Part shown: one piece after another, positions 1 to 6,617 of the stretch
Layout of the letters: each line of letters begins with the position of its first letter
Position numbering within the stretch: position 1 is the stretch's first letter
Source: an uncultured Bacteroidota bacterium
GTDB taxonomy: Bacteria; Bacteroidota; Bacteroidia; Flavobacteriales; Flavobacteriaceae
DNA length: 10,747 nucleotides
Direction of reading: 5' to 3'
NCBI GenBank assembly: GCA_903879875.1
Contig: CAIRNC010000178.1
Location: 1 to 10,747 of the forward strand
Made by a program: the position numbers and the translations under genes
Notes under the pieces: generated by a model
What the model saw: the letters and a program-made list of their open reading frames with translations, nothing else
Databases searched by the model: none
Told to the model about the DNA's origin: nothing

Positions 1-47
1 CAAGGTAGACTAATTAAAACGGGAAGCACTATTAGTTAGCTGTTATA

Positions 48-66
48 TTTACAACGCTATTGTAAA
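48..66. repeat. Short perfect inverted repeat
   Basis: TTTACAA, a five-base spacer CGCTA, then TTGTAAA form a perfect 7-bp inverted repeat. There is no T-run after it on either strand, so it is not an obvious terminator. Its size and symmetry would suit a protein-binding site. Chance occurrence in such AT-rich DNA is quite possible. Confidence 0.3.
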
Positions 67-147
67 GCAAATTTATTATTAAAAAATGTAATATATTATA
101 GCTTTGAAATTCAAATAGAATTAATGGAGAAAACAAAAGAAGAGTAC

Positions 148-191
148 TTCATAAAAAAACTCATTCAATTTAGAATAAGTTTTTTTATGAA
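148..191 (-). terminator. Hairpin terminator after tatC
   Basis: Two 19-base arms (148-166 and 173-191) enclose a six-base loop. The inner part of each arm carries a run of seven A or T. On the minus strand all 19 positions can pair, one as U-G. On the plus strand the same position (162/177) is a C-A mismatch. This favours leftward use, ending the kdsD-tatC transcript about 25 bases after the tatC stop. It could also act as a weaker terminator for rightward transcription. Confidence 0.8.
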
Positions 192-215
192 TTGTATTAC
201 TAAACAAAATGTTTA

Positions 216-1040
216 TTACGAACTAATCTGTTCTTTTTTATTTTGTCTTTTTACGACAATTGCCGAAATAATTACGCTTACTTCAAATATAAGTAGCATT
301 GGTATCGCTACAATTACCTGACTAACAACATCTGGCGGGGTTACGATTGCTGCTACTATTAGCACGATGATAACGGCTATTTTTCTGTATTTTCTTAAAA
401 ATGTGGGTGTTACTAAACCTATTTTGGTTAAGAAATAGATAATAATTGGTAATTCAAAAAATAATCCACTTGCTAAAACGGACATTTTAACCATGCCGAT
501 GTAAGAATCTAAGCTGAATTGATTTTTCACTACCTCACTTACTTTAAAAGTGGCAAAGAAATTGACTGACATTGGTATTACGACATAATAACCAAAAAGC
601 ACTCCGATGAAAAACAGCAATGAAGATACAAAAATGAATAATTTAGCATTTTTACGTTCTTTTTCATAAAGTGCTGGGCTAATAAATTTCCAAAATTCCC
701 ATAGAATATATGGAAAGCTCAAAATAAAACCAGCCGTTATACAAGTCCAAACTAATACATTTACTTGTCCTTCCATATCCATGTTCTGAATGATAAAAGG
801 CATATCAGTTACGCAAATACTATCTGCAAAACCAAGATAATGCGATAAATCACAAAAAAAGCGATAGGTAATAAAACTGGCATGAGTAGGCCCAAACAAG
901 ATAACATCAAAAATATAATCACTAATAAAAAAAGTGACAGTTCCCATAATTACAATGGCAATTGTACTTCGAATTAACATCCATCTTAATACTTCGAGAT
1001 GGTCTAAAAAAGACATCTCTTTCATCGTTTTTTGTTCCAT
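216..1040 (-). CDS. tatC: Sec-independent (twin-arginine) translocase subunit TatC
   Basis: TatC is the multi-spanning inner-membrane receptor of the Tat pathway. It binds twin-arginine signal peptides and, with TatA-type subunits, exports folded proteins. The 274-residue product shows the family landmarks: the N-terminal FLDHLEVLRW segment (11-20), WEFWKFISPALYEKER (114-129), FELPIIIYFLTKIGLVTP (195-212) and TPPDVVSQ (234-241). About six hydrophobic spans fit the TatC fold. It is slightly longer than E. coli TatC (258), mainly through a longer first periplasmic loop (about 45-95) with cysteines at 63 and 76. The ATG overlaps the kdsD stop by one base (TAATG), so translation is probably coupled to kdsD. 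No tatA or tatB lies in the window; in this phylum they are commonly elsewhere. Confidence 0.97.
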   Translation of the reverse strand: MEQKTMKEMSFLDHLEVLRWMLIRSTIAIVIMGTVTFFISDYIFDVILFGPTHASFITYRFFCDLSHYLGFADSICVTDMPFIIQNMDMEGQVNVLVWTCITAGFILSFPYILWEFWKFISPALYEKERKNAKLFIFVSSLLFFIGVLFGYYVVIPMSVNFFATFKVSEVVKNQFSLDSYIGMVKMSVLASGLFFELPIIIYFLTKIGLVTPTFLRKYRKIAVIIVLIVAAIVTPPDVVSQVIVAIPMLLIFEVSVIISAIVVKRQNKKEQISS

Positions 1041-2005
1041 TATAGTATGCCTTCTTTTAAAATGTCGTGTATATGTAAAACTCCTTTGTATTCGCCTTCA
1101 TCAACAACAATTAATTGTGTAATTGAAAAATTTTCCATTATTCCAAAAGCATCAATAACCATATCCGAGGATGTTACCGTTTTAGGATTTTTAGTCATTA
1201 TATCTTTGGCGGTTAGATGTGTAAACGAATCGTTGTTATTTAACATTCTTCGAATGTCTCCATCAGTAATAATTCCAATTACTTCATTGTTTTCTATAAC
1301 TGCAGTAACTCCCAATCTTTTTTCCGATATTTCAAAAATCACTTTTTTGATAGAAGCATCCGATGCAACGCTAGGTTTTAGAGAATTTTCAATCATTGCA
1401 GCCACACGAAGTAAGAGTTTTTTACCTAAAGCGCCACCAGGATGGTATTTTGCAAAGTCTTCACTTTTGAAATCTCGAAGTTCCATTAAGCAAACAGCTA
1501 GAGCATCACCCATAACAAGTTGTGTAGTAGTACTATTTGTAGGGGCTAAATTCAAAGGACATGATTCCGATTCAATAGTTGTATTTAATACAAAATCAGA
1601 GCCTTTGGCAAGAAAGGAGGCCATATTACCAGTAATAGCGATTAAACTATTTCCGAAATTTTTAATAATTGGAACTAAAACTTTTATTTCGGGACTGTTT
1701 CCGCTTTTTGAAATACAAATCACCACATCGTTCGGTTGAATCATGCCCAAATCGCCATGTATGGCTTCAGATGCATGAAGAAACATAGATGGAGTTCCGG
1801 TAGAATTCATCGTTGCAACAATTTTTTGAGCAATTATGGCACTTTTTCCGATTCCAGTTACGATTAATCTACCTTTGGAATTGAATATAATTTCTATTGC
1901 TTTTACAAAGCTATCGTCAATGTAATCAACAAGTTTAGCAATGGATTGACTTTCAGAAAGAATGGTATTCTTCGCCGTAGTTATAATGTTTTTTTTAATT
2001 ATCAA
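1040..2005 (-). CDS. kdsD: Arabinose-5-phosphate isomerase (KpsF/GutQ/KdsD family)
   Basis: This enzyme interconverts ribulose 5-phosphate and arabinose 5-phosphate, the first step toward Kdo, an inner-core sugar of lipopolysaccharide. It is cytoplasmic. The 321-residue product has an N-terminal SIS sugar-isomerase domain (about 35-180), with GIGKSA (51-56), HGDLG (83-87), ISKSGNSPE (98-106), APTNSTT (154-160) and HPGGALGK (188-195). Two CBS domains follow (about 205-260 and 265-318). Length and domain order match full family members. The start is TTG at 2005: no ATG occurs in frame between an upstream TAA TAA and the conserved region, and the next Met (66) is already inside the SIS domain. 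The TTG is preceded by an A-rich stretch typical of this phylum. It is first in a two-gene unit with tatC. The name kdsD is by family; kpsF is equally used. Confidence 0.94.
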   Translation of the reverse strand: MIIKKNIITTAKNTILSESQSIAKLVDYIDDSFVKAIEIIFNSKGRLIVTGIGKSAIIAQKIVATMNSTGTPSMFLHASEAIHGDLGMIQPNDVVICISKSGNSPEIKVLVPIIKNFGNSLIAITGNMASFLAKGSDFVLNTTIESESCPLNLAPTNSTTTQLVMGDALAVCLMELRDFKSEDFAKYHPGGALGKKLLLRVAAMIENSLKPSVASDASIKKVIFEISEKRLGVTAVIENNEVIGIITDGDIRRMLNNNDSFTHLTAKDIMTKNPKTVTSSDMVIDAFGIMENFSITQLIVVDEGEYKGVLHIHDILKEGIL

Positions 2006-2025
2006 AACAGAATTTTTATATAAAG

Positions 2026-2056
2026 TTTGTATTTATTAAAGAATGTTGTATCTTTA
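2026..2056 (+). promoter_or_regulatory. Candidate recQ promoter
   Basis: TTTG at 2026-2029, a 19-base spacer, then TATCTTTA at 2049-2056. The second box matches the Bacteroidota TAnnTTTG -7 element in all but its last base. Initiation would fall just after about 2060, leaving a leader of roughly 30 bases before the recQ ATG at 2095. Motif matching only; such boxes arise readily in AT-rich DNA. Confidence 0.5.
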
Positions 2057-2063
2057 TGTTTTG

Positions 2064-2092
2064 CAAATTTATGTAAAATACCATTAATTAAA
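2064..2092 (-). promoter_or_regulatory. Candidate kdsD-tatC promoter
   Basis: Read on the minus strand this gives TTTA (2092-2089), a 17-base spacer, then TAAATTTG (2071-2064), an exact match to the TAnnTTTG -7 element. Initiation near 2060 would give a leader of about 50 bases before the TTG start of kdsD. The site lies just beyond the candidate recQ start point, so the two promoters would transcribe across each other. Motif match only. Confidence 0.5.
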
Positions 2093-2094
2093 GA

Positions 2095-4290
2095 ATGAAT
2101 TCAAACGAAATCGACATCCACAAAGAATTAAAAAAATATTTTGGTTTTAATCAGTTCAAGGGACTACAGGAACAGGTTATAAAAAGTATTTTGGCAAAAG
2201 AGAATACTTTTGTTATCATGCCAACTGGCGGCGGAAAATCGTTGTGCTATCAGCTACCTGCTTTGATGCAAGAAGGAACAGCCATTGTTGTTTCTCCTTT
2301 AATTGCATTAATGAAAAATCAGGTTGATGCTATTAGAAGCTTGTCTTCAGAAAACGGAATTGCTCATGTACTCAATTCATCATTAAACAAAACAGAAGTC
2401 AATCAAGTAAAAGCCGATTTAACTTCGGGTTTGACCAAATTGCTTTATGTTGCACCAGAATCTTTAACAAAAGAAGAATATGTTACTTTTCTGAAAAATG
2501 TAAAAATTTCTTTTGTAGCAATTGATGAGGCGCATTGCATTTCCGAATGGGGTCACGATTTCCGGCCAGAATATAGAAACCTAAAGCACATTATCAAACA
2601 ATTAGGCGATGTACCTATTATAGGTTTGACTGCAACGGCAACTCCAAAAGTGCAAGAAGATATTCTGAAAAATTTGGATATGCCAAATGCCAATACATTT
2701 AAAGCGTCTTTTAATAGACCTAATTTGTATTATGAAGTGCGTACGAAAACCAAAAATATCGAATCCGATATTATTCGTTTTATCAAACAACATAAAGGGA
2801 AATCAGGAATTATATATTGCCTTAGTCGCAAAAAAGTGGAAGCTATTGCTCAAGTATTGCAAGTCAATGGAATCAGTGCCGTGCCTTATCATGCTGGACT
2901 TGATGCCAAAACTAGAGCAAAACATCAAGACATGTTTCTAATGGAAGATGTTGAAGTTGTTGTAGCAACTATCGCTTTTGGAATGGGAATTGACAAACCC
3001 GATGTGCGTTTTGTAATACATCATGATATTCCAAAATCATTAGAAAGTTATTACCAAGAAACGGGACGTGGCGGACGTGATGGGGGAGAAGGTCACTGTT
3101 TAGCTTACTATTCCTATAAAGATGTAGAAAAATTAGAAAAATTCATGTCTGGAAAACCTGTTGCTGAACAGGAAATAGGTTTTGCATTGTTGCAAGAAGT
3201 AGTAGCTTATGCTGAAACTTCTATGTCTAGAAGAAAATTTTTACTGCATTATTTCGGTGAAGAATTTGACAGCGAAACAGGCGATGGTGCCGATATGGAT
3301 GATAATGTTAGAAATCCAAAAACTAAAGTAGAAGCACAAAATCAAGTAGTTAAACTCTTGCAAGTGGTTCGTGATACCAAACATTTGTACAAATCCAAAG
3401 AGGTAGTTTATACGCTGATTGGAAGAGTTAATGCAATGATTAAAGCACACAGAACGGATACACAATCCTTTTTTGGATGTGGACATGATCATGAAGAGAA
3501 ATACTGGATGGCTCTACTTCGACAAGTGCTTGTAGATGGTATGTTGTCTAAAGATATTGAAACCTATGGTATTGTAAAAATTACCGAAAAAGGATTGAAT
3601 TTCATTAAAAAACCAACATCTTTCTTGATGTCGGAAGACCATGAATACAATGAAACAGAAGATGAAGCTATTGTAACTGCTGCTAAAACGAGCGGCACAG
3701 CCGATGAAGCTTTAATGAGTATGTTGCGGGATTTACGTAAAAAAGTAGCTAAAAAATTAGGTGTTCCTCCATTTGTTGTTTTTCAGGATCCTTCTTTAGA
3801 AGATATGGCGCTGAAATATCCAATGTCATTGAACGAAATGATTAATATTCATGGTGTCGGAGAAGGAAAAGCAAAAAAATATGGCAAAGATTTTATTGAT
3901 TTAATCAGCCGATATGTTGAAGAAAACGATATAATTAGACCGGATGATTTGGTTGTTAAATCAACTGGAGTCAACTCTATAAACAAACTGTATATCATTC
4001 AGAATATTGATCGTAAACTATCGCTAGAAGATATTGCCTCGGGCAAAGGTTTGACCATGGACGCTTTGATTAAAGAAATGGAACAAATTGTATATTCTGG
4101 AACCAAATTAAATATTAAATATTGGATAGATGAGTTGTTGGACGATGAACAACAAGAAGAAATTCATGATTATTTTATGGAATCAGAATCCGATAATATT
4201 GAAGGTGCATTAAAAGAATTTGACGGCGATTACGATTTAGATGAACTGCGATTGATGCGTATTAAATTCATCAGCGAAGTAGCCAATTAA
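2095..4290 (+). CDS. recQ: ATP-dependent DNA helicase RecQ
   Basis: RecQ is a superfamily 2 helicase that unwinds DNA 3' to 5' in recombination and replication-fork repair. The 731-residue product has the Walker A motif TGGGKS (44-49), the DEAH box (144-147) in IDEAHCISEWGHDFRP, LTATATP (178-184), the motif V region ATIAFGMGID (291-300) and the arginine-finger motif QETGRGGRDG (321-330). A RecQ-C-terminal/winged-helix region (about 375-515) and an HRDC domain (about 534-612) follow. The last 120 residues extend past the E. coli length (609) and include an acidic segment, DELLDDEQQEE (679-689). The zinc-binding cysteines are absent: the first is Ser378 in SRRKFLLHYFGE, and 391-408 has none. 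Divergent from kdsD, it ends at a strong terminator shared with the convergent small gene. Confidence 0.97.
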   Translation: MNSNEIDIHKELKKYFGFNQFKGLQEQVIKSILAKENTFVIMPTGGGKSLCYQLPALMQEGTAIVVSPLIALMKNQVDAIRSLSSENGIAHVLNSSLNKTEVNQVKADLTSGLTKLLYVAPESLTKEEYVTFLKNVKISFVAIDEAHCISEWGHDFRPEYRNLKHIIKQLGDVPIIGLTATATPKVQEDILKNLDMPNANTFKASFNRPNLYYEVRTKTKNIESDIIRFIKQHKGKSGIIYCLSRKKVEAIAQVLQVNGISAVPYHAGLDAKTRAKHQDMFLMEDVEVVVATIAFGMGIDKPDVRFVIHHDIPKSLESYYQETGRGGRDGGEGHCLAYYSYKDVEKLEKFMSGKPVAEQEIGFALLQEVVAYAETSMSRRKFLLHYFGEEFDSETGDGADMDDNVRNPKTKVEAQNQVVKLLQVVRDTKHLYKSKEVVYTLIGRVNAMIKAHRTDTQSFFGCGHDHEEKYWMALLRQVLVDGMLSKDIETYGIVKITEKGLNFIKKPTSFLMSEDHEYNETEDEAIVTAAKTSGTADEALMSMLRDLRKKVAKKLGVPPFVVFQDPSLEDMALKYPMSLNEMINIHGVGEGKAKKYGKDFIDLISRYVEENDIIRPDDLVVKSTGVNSINKLYIIQNIDRKLSLEDIASGKGLTMDALIKEMEQIVYSGTKLNIKYWIDELLDDEQQEEIHDYFMESESDNIEGALKEFDGDYDLDELRLMRIKFISEVAN

Positions 4291-4304
4291 TTTCAATTGC
4301 AACT

Positions 4305-4356
4305 AAAAAAAATCCAAATTCTAAACTTTTAAATGTTTAGAATTTGGATTTTTTTT
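4305..4356. terminator. Bidirectional terminator between recQ and the 79-codon gene
   Basis: A perfect 22-bp inverted repeat (4305-4326 and 4335-4356) has an eight-base loop. The left arm opens with eight A and the right arm closes with a nine-base T-run (4349-4357), so the hairpin has a U-tract in either direction. It starts 15 bases after the recQ stop, and its outer end touches the TAA stop of the convergent small gene (4356-4358). One element therefore most likely ends both transcripts. Confidence 0.92.
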
Positions 4357-4595
4357 TATCCTTCATAAATCTCCCCACGATGCGGTTTTAAAGCATCTCG
4401 AATGGGAATCATATTTTCTTCGTTGATGACCATAAACGCCAAAGCATACATGTCGTCAATACTTTTAAAGCCAGTTGCGGTTACTTCTATTTTTTCGGTA
4501 ACACAGAATTCTTTTAAATGAATTTCGTGGTGTTCGGCTATTTTGGCAGCCGTTGGGCCTCGAAAATCCCAAATCAATTTTATTTTTTTAGACAT
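4356..4595 (-). CDS. Small conserved-looking protein of unknown function
   Basis: A 79-residue product from the ATG at 4595, beginning MSKKIKLIWDFRGP. An upstream in-frame TTG at 4604 would add only three residues and is less likely. I do not recognise a named domain. The protein is soluble-looking, mixed charged and hydrophobic, with no signal peptide or membrane span; it has a His-rich stretch AEHHEIHLKEF (23-33) and a C-terminal PHRGEIYEG. Support for it being real: it fills the gap between a shared terminator on its 3' side and a promoter-like TACTTTTG with palindrome on its 5' side, and its composition is protein-like rather than that of an antisense shadow. It is separate from the upstream DUF3857 operon, although read-through is possible. 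Confidence 0.72.
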   Translation of the reverse strand: MSKKIKLIWDFRGPTAAKIAEHHEIHLKEFCVTEKIEVTATGFKSIDDMYALAFMVINEENMIPIRDALKPHRGEIYEG

Positions 4596-4601
4596 ATACT
4601 T

Positions 4602-4630
4602 CAAAAGTAGCTTTATGAAAATTTCATAAA
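4602..4630 (-). promoter_or_regulatory. Candidate promoter of the 79-codon gene
   Basis: On the minus strand: TTTA (4630-4627), a 17-base spacer, then TACTTTTG (4609-4602), an exact TAnnTTTG match. The -7 box ends only six bases before the ATG at 4595, so a transcript from here would be nearly or fully leaderless. Its spacer is filled by the palindrome at 4611-4631. Confidence 0.4.
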
Positions 4631-4631
4631 G
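4611..4631. repeat. 21-bp palindrome, possible operator or weak terminator
   Basis: CTTTATGAAA, a single central A, then TTTCATAAAG: ten-base arms matching perfectly. With a one-base centre it suits a dimeric DNA-binding protein. It spans the spacer between the candidate -33 and -7 boxes of the small gene, a common operator position. Alternatively, lying about 15 bases after the stop of the DUF3857 operon, it could fold as a short hairpin and weakly terminate that transcript, though only a broken T-run (CTACTTTTG) follows. Confidence 0.5.
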
Positions 4632-4646
4632 ACAGGGTTAAAACAA

Positions 4647-6617
4647 TTACTTATTTAGGATAATTACAATTTTATTGAAATCAGCAGCAGCATTAATCAC
4701 TGCTTTGTATTGATCAAATTGATTTAACGGGTAATTCATGATTTTGTAATATTCGGTGTTTTCGACTGTAATTTCCTCACCGTTTTGTTTGTAATTGCTC
4801 ACAAATGTAGCTTCTGTTTTTCCATTGACCTCCATTTTATAATCCATTATAAACTTATCTAAGTTTTTAACCGTAGCTCCTTTTGGCAAAATCATTTTTA
4901 TTTTTCGAGTATAATAGTGCGGATAATCGATTTCTACTGGTAAAACTCTTTTGTTTTCTTGATACAATTCCATTTGCTTTCCGATGGTTTGCCCAACTGA
5001 AAATAAATAATTTCCACCCGCTTTTTGAATCAAATCTTTACCATCAAAAGTTACTTTTAACACAAATGGTTTTTTTCCGATGAAATCAGTCCCATCATTT
5101 TCTGTGGTTAGCGTTTTATATTCGGTATCTACCGTATAGTTTTTGGCAACATCTTTCAAAACTGATTTATAAACTTCGGCTGAAGCAAAATCTTTAATAG
5201 GTTGGAAATTCAATCCAGAATAACCTCCAAAAGTAAGGTTACTGCTTACCAATGGATTTTCAATATCTTTGGTGAAATCAATGGTAATATCCATGATGTC
5301 GTGTGTGATTTCGGTTCCTGGAATTTCAATAAAATTGATATCTCCAATGCCCATAGCAACACCTCCAAATACTTTTGTTTTTACAAAAAGACCATAATTA
5401 TTAGCAACTTCAGCTGGAAATAGTGGAATTCGATACTCCACTTCTGTAGGGGTGCAATATTTTTTTATAGCAGGAAAATAAAACAACAAATCATTTAAGT
5501 TTTCATAGCTTTCAAATTCTTTGTCAAATGGCAATTTTTCTCTTTTGGAAGTTAAAACGACATTATTTTCAATTTGAAAATATTTAAAAACAGCGATGTA
5601 AAACCTTAAAAGATCACTCTGATTGGCTTGCTTGGTTTTGATAACGTCAGCTAAACCTTCTTTAGTATCAATATACCGATTATAGGCAATGGTTTTTTTG
5701 ATTTTGTTTTCAATGTTCCAAACTTGATCTTGAATATCTTCTGATTTCGGAATACTTGAACAAAATTCATCGATTGCTTTTTGTTGTTTTTTGTCCATTT
5801 CTGGTTGCATTCTCTCATAGAAATTTGTAGCAAATTCTTTGAAGTTGTATAAGTTTTTTGCGCCACTATATTGATTGGCATCTAATTTATATCGAAACAT
5901 TTTCAGGTTGGCATTCCAATTGGAATATTTTTCATCATTGTCTAAAGCTGGAATATTACTTTGACTTATGGTAAGAAACGATTTTTTCTCATTTGAATTC
6001 TCATCTATTACGGGTTCATTTAAACCATTATAAGATTTGGTTTTAAAACTCAAATGTTTTGGATAAATTAATGCAAAATTGACATTCAGAATGGGGTATT
6101 CATCTTGCATTCTAAAGGTTTTACCGTCTAATTCTGGATTTTCTTCCAATACAAAAATAGTTTCAATAACTGCACCTTTATCCAATCCATTGACCGCAAA
6201 ATAATTGTATTTTACTCCTTTTTCTTCGTCTACTTCTTCTTTGATGTCTTTTTTATCCAAACTGATAATCTTGCCATCTTTTAAGATTACTCGTGCTTTA
6301 TTGGTCAAAACAACTTCGTCATTGCTAAAAGGCAAATATATTTTATTGTTTCGTTCAATAGCATCATCCGAATTAATATAGGTTTTTTCATGAAGCAGTC
6401 GGTATTGTTTTGCGGATTTTCCAACTACAACAAGTTCAATTTTAATTGTTCTGTCTAGAATGACTTCTTTCTCATTTTTATAATTTTCTGGAATTTCAAT
6501 TTTGGTATCATTCTCATTCCAATTGTAGTTTTTAAACTCAAAATCTTGCGCAAAGAATAGGGTGGTGCTGATTAATGCAATTGCCGTAAATAGGTGTTTT
6601 TGGATGCTAGTTTTCAT
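4647..6617 (-). CDS. Exported DUF3857 / transglutaminase-like protein, catalytic triad lost
   Basis: A 656-residue product with a typical signal peptide, cleaved probably at FFA-Q (23/24), so it is likely periplasmic or further exported. An N-terminal DUF3857 region (about 50-200) is followed by a degenerate transglutaminase-like core (about 295-410) and a beta-rich C-terminal part. Aligned by eye without gaps to its upstream neighbour, the catalytic Cys is Gln333 (in KQANQSD, against KFGDCKD), the His is Asp376 (ENLND) and the Asp is Thr391. The fold seems kept while the active site is gone, so it is probably a non-enzymatic binding or partner protein. Its ATG overlaps the stop of the preceding gene by one base (TAATG), indicating translational coupling. 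It is the last gene of the operon. Function unknown. Confidence 0.92.
   Translation of the reverse strand: MKTSIQKHLFTAIALISTTLFFAQDFEFKNYNWNENDTKIEIPENYKNEKEVILDRTIKIELVVVGKSAKQYRLLHEKTYINSDDAIERNNKIYLPFSNDEVVLTNKARVILKDGKIISLDKKDIKEEVDEEKGVKYNYFAVNGLDKGAVIETIFVLEENPELDGKTFRMQDEYPILNVNFALIYPKHLSFKTKSYNGLNEPVIDENSNEKKSFLTISQSNIPALDNDEKYSNWNANLKMFRYKLDANQYSGAKNLYNFKEFATNFYERMQPEMDKKQQKAIDEFCSSIPKSEDIQDQVWNIENKIKKTIAYNRYIDTKEGLADVIKTKQANQSDLLRFYIAVFKYFQIENNVVLTSKREKLPFDKEFESYENLNDLLFYFPAIKKYCTPTEVEYRIPLFPAEVANNYGLFVKTKVFGGVAMGIGDINFIEIPGTEITHDIMDITIDFTKDIENPLVSSNLTFGGYSGLNFQPIKDFASAEVYKSVLKDVAKNYTVDTEYKTLTTENDGTDFIGKKPFVLKVTFDGKDLIQKAGGNYLFSVGQTIGKQMELYQENKRVLPVEIDYPHYYTRKIKMILPKGATVKNLDKFIMDYKMEVNGKTEATFVSNYKQNGEEITVENTEYYKIMNYPLNQFDQYKAVINAAADFNKIVIILNK

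Larger units (their letters stand above)
1..215. other. Intergenic region left of tatC
   Basis: No convincing complete gene lies here. The first 39 bases are open on the plus strand and would read QGRLIKTGSTIS followed by TAG. This could be the tail of a rightward gene entering from the left, but 12 codons are too few to judge. The region also holds a short inverted repeat (48-66), a TAnnTTTG-like box on the plus strand (TAGCTTTG at 99-106, with no good upstream TTTG partner) and the hairpin at 148-191. A 65-codon plus-strand frame from 124 runs through that hairpin and into the antisense of tatC, so I do not call it a gene. Confidence 0.5.

Noticed and set aside
124..321. 65-codon plus-strand frame with a TAnnTTTG-like box upstream
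   Set aside because: It runs through the terminator hairpin and then antisense to the end of tatC; the residue pattern is that of a shadow frame and there is no recognisable domain.
1032..1739. Long (235-codon) plus-strand frame
   Set aside because: It lies entirely opposite the well-supported kdsD gene, and its product matches no family I know. Long antisense frames arise when the true gene's codon use avoids stops on the other strand.
4596..4604. TTG start at 4604 for the small gene
   Set aside because: An ATG three codons downstream is the simpler start, and the TTG overlaps the likely -7 promoter box.
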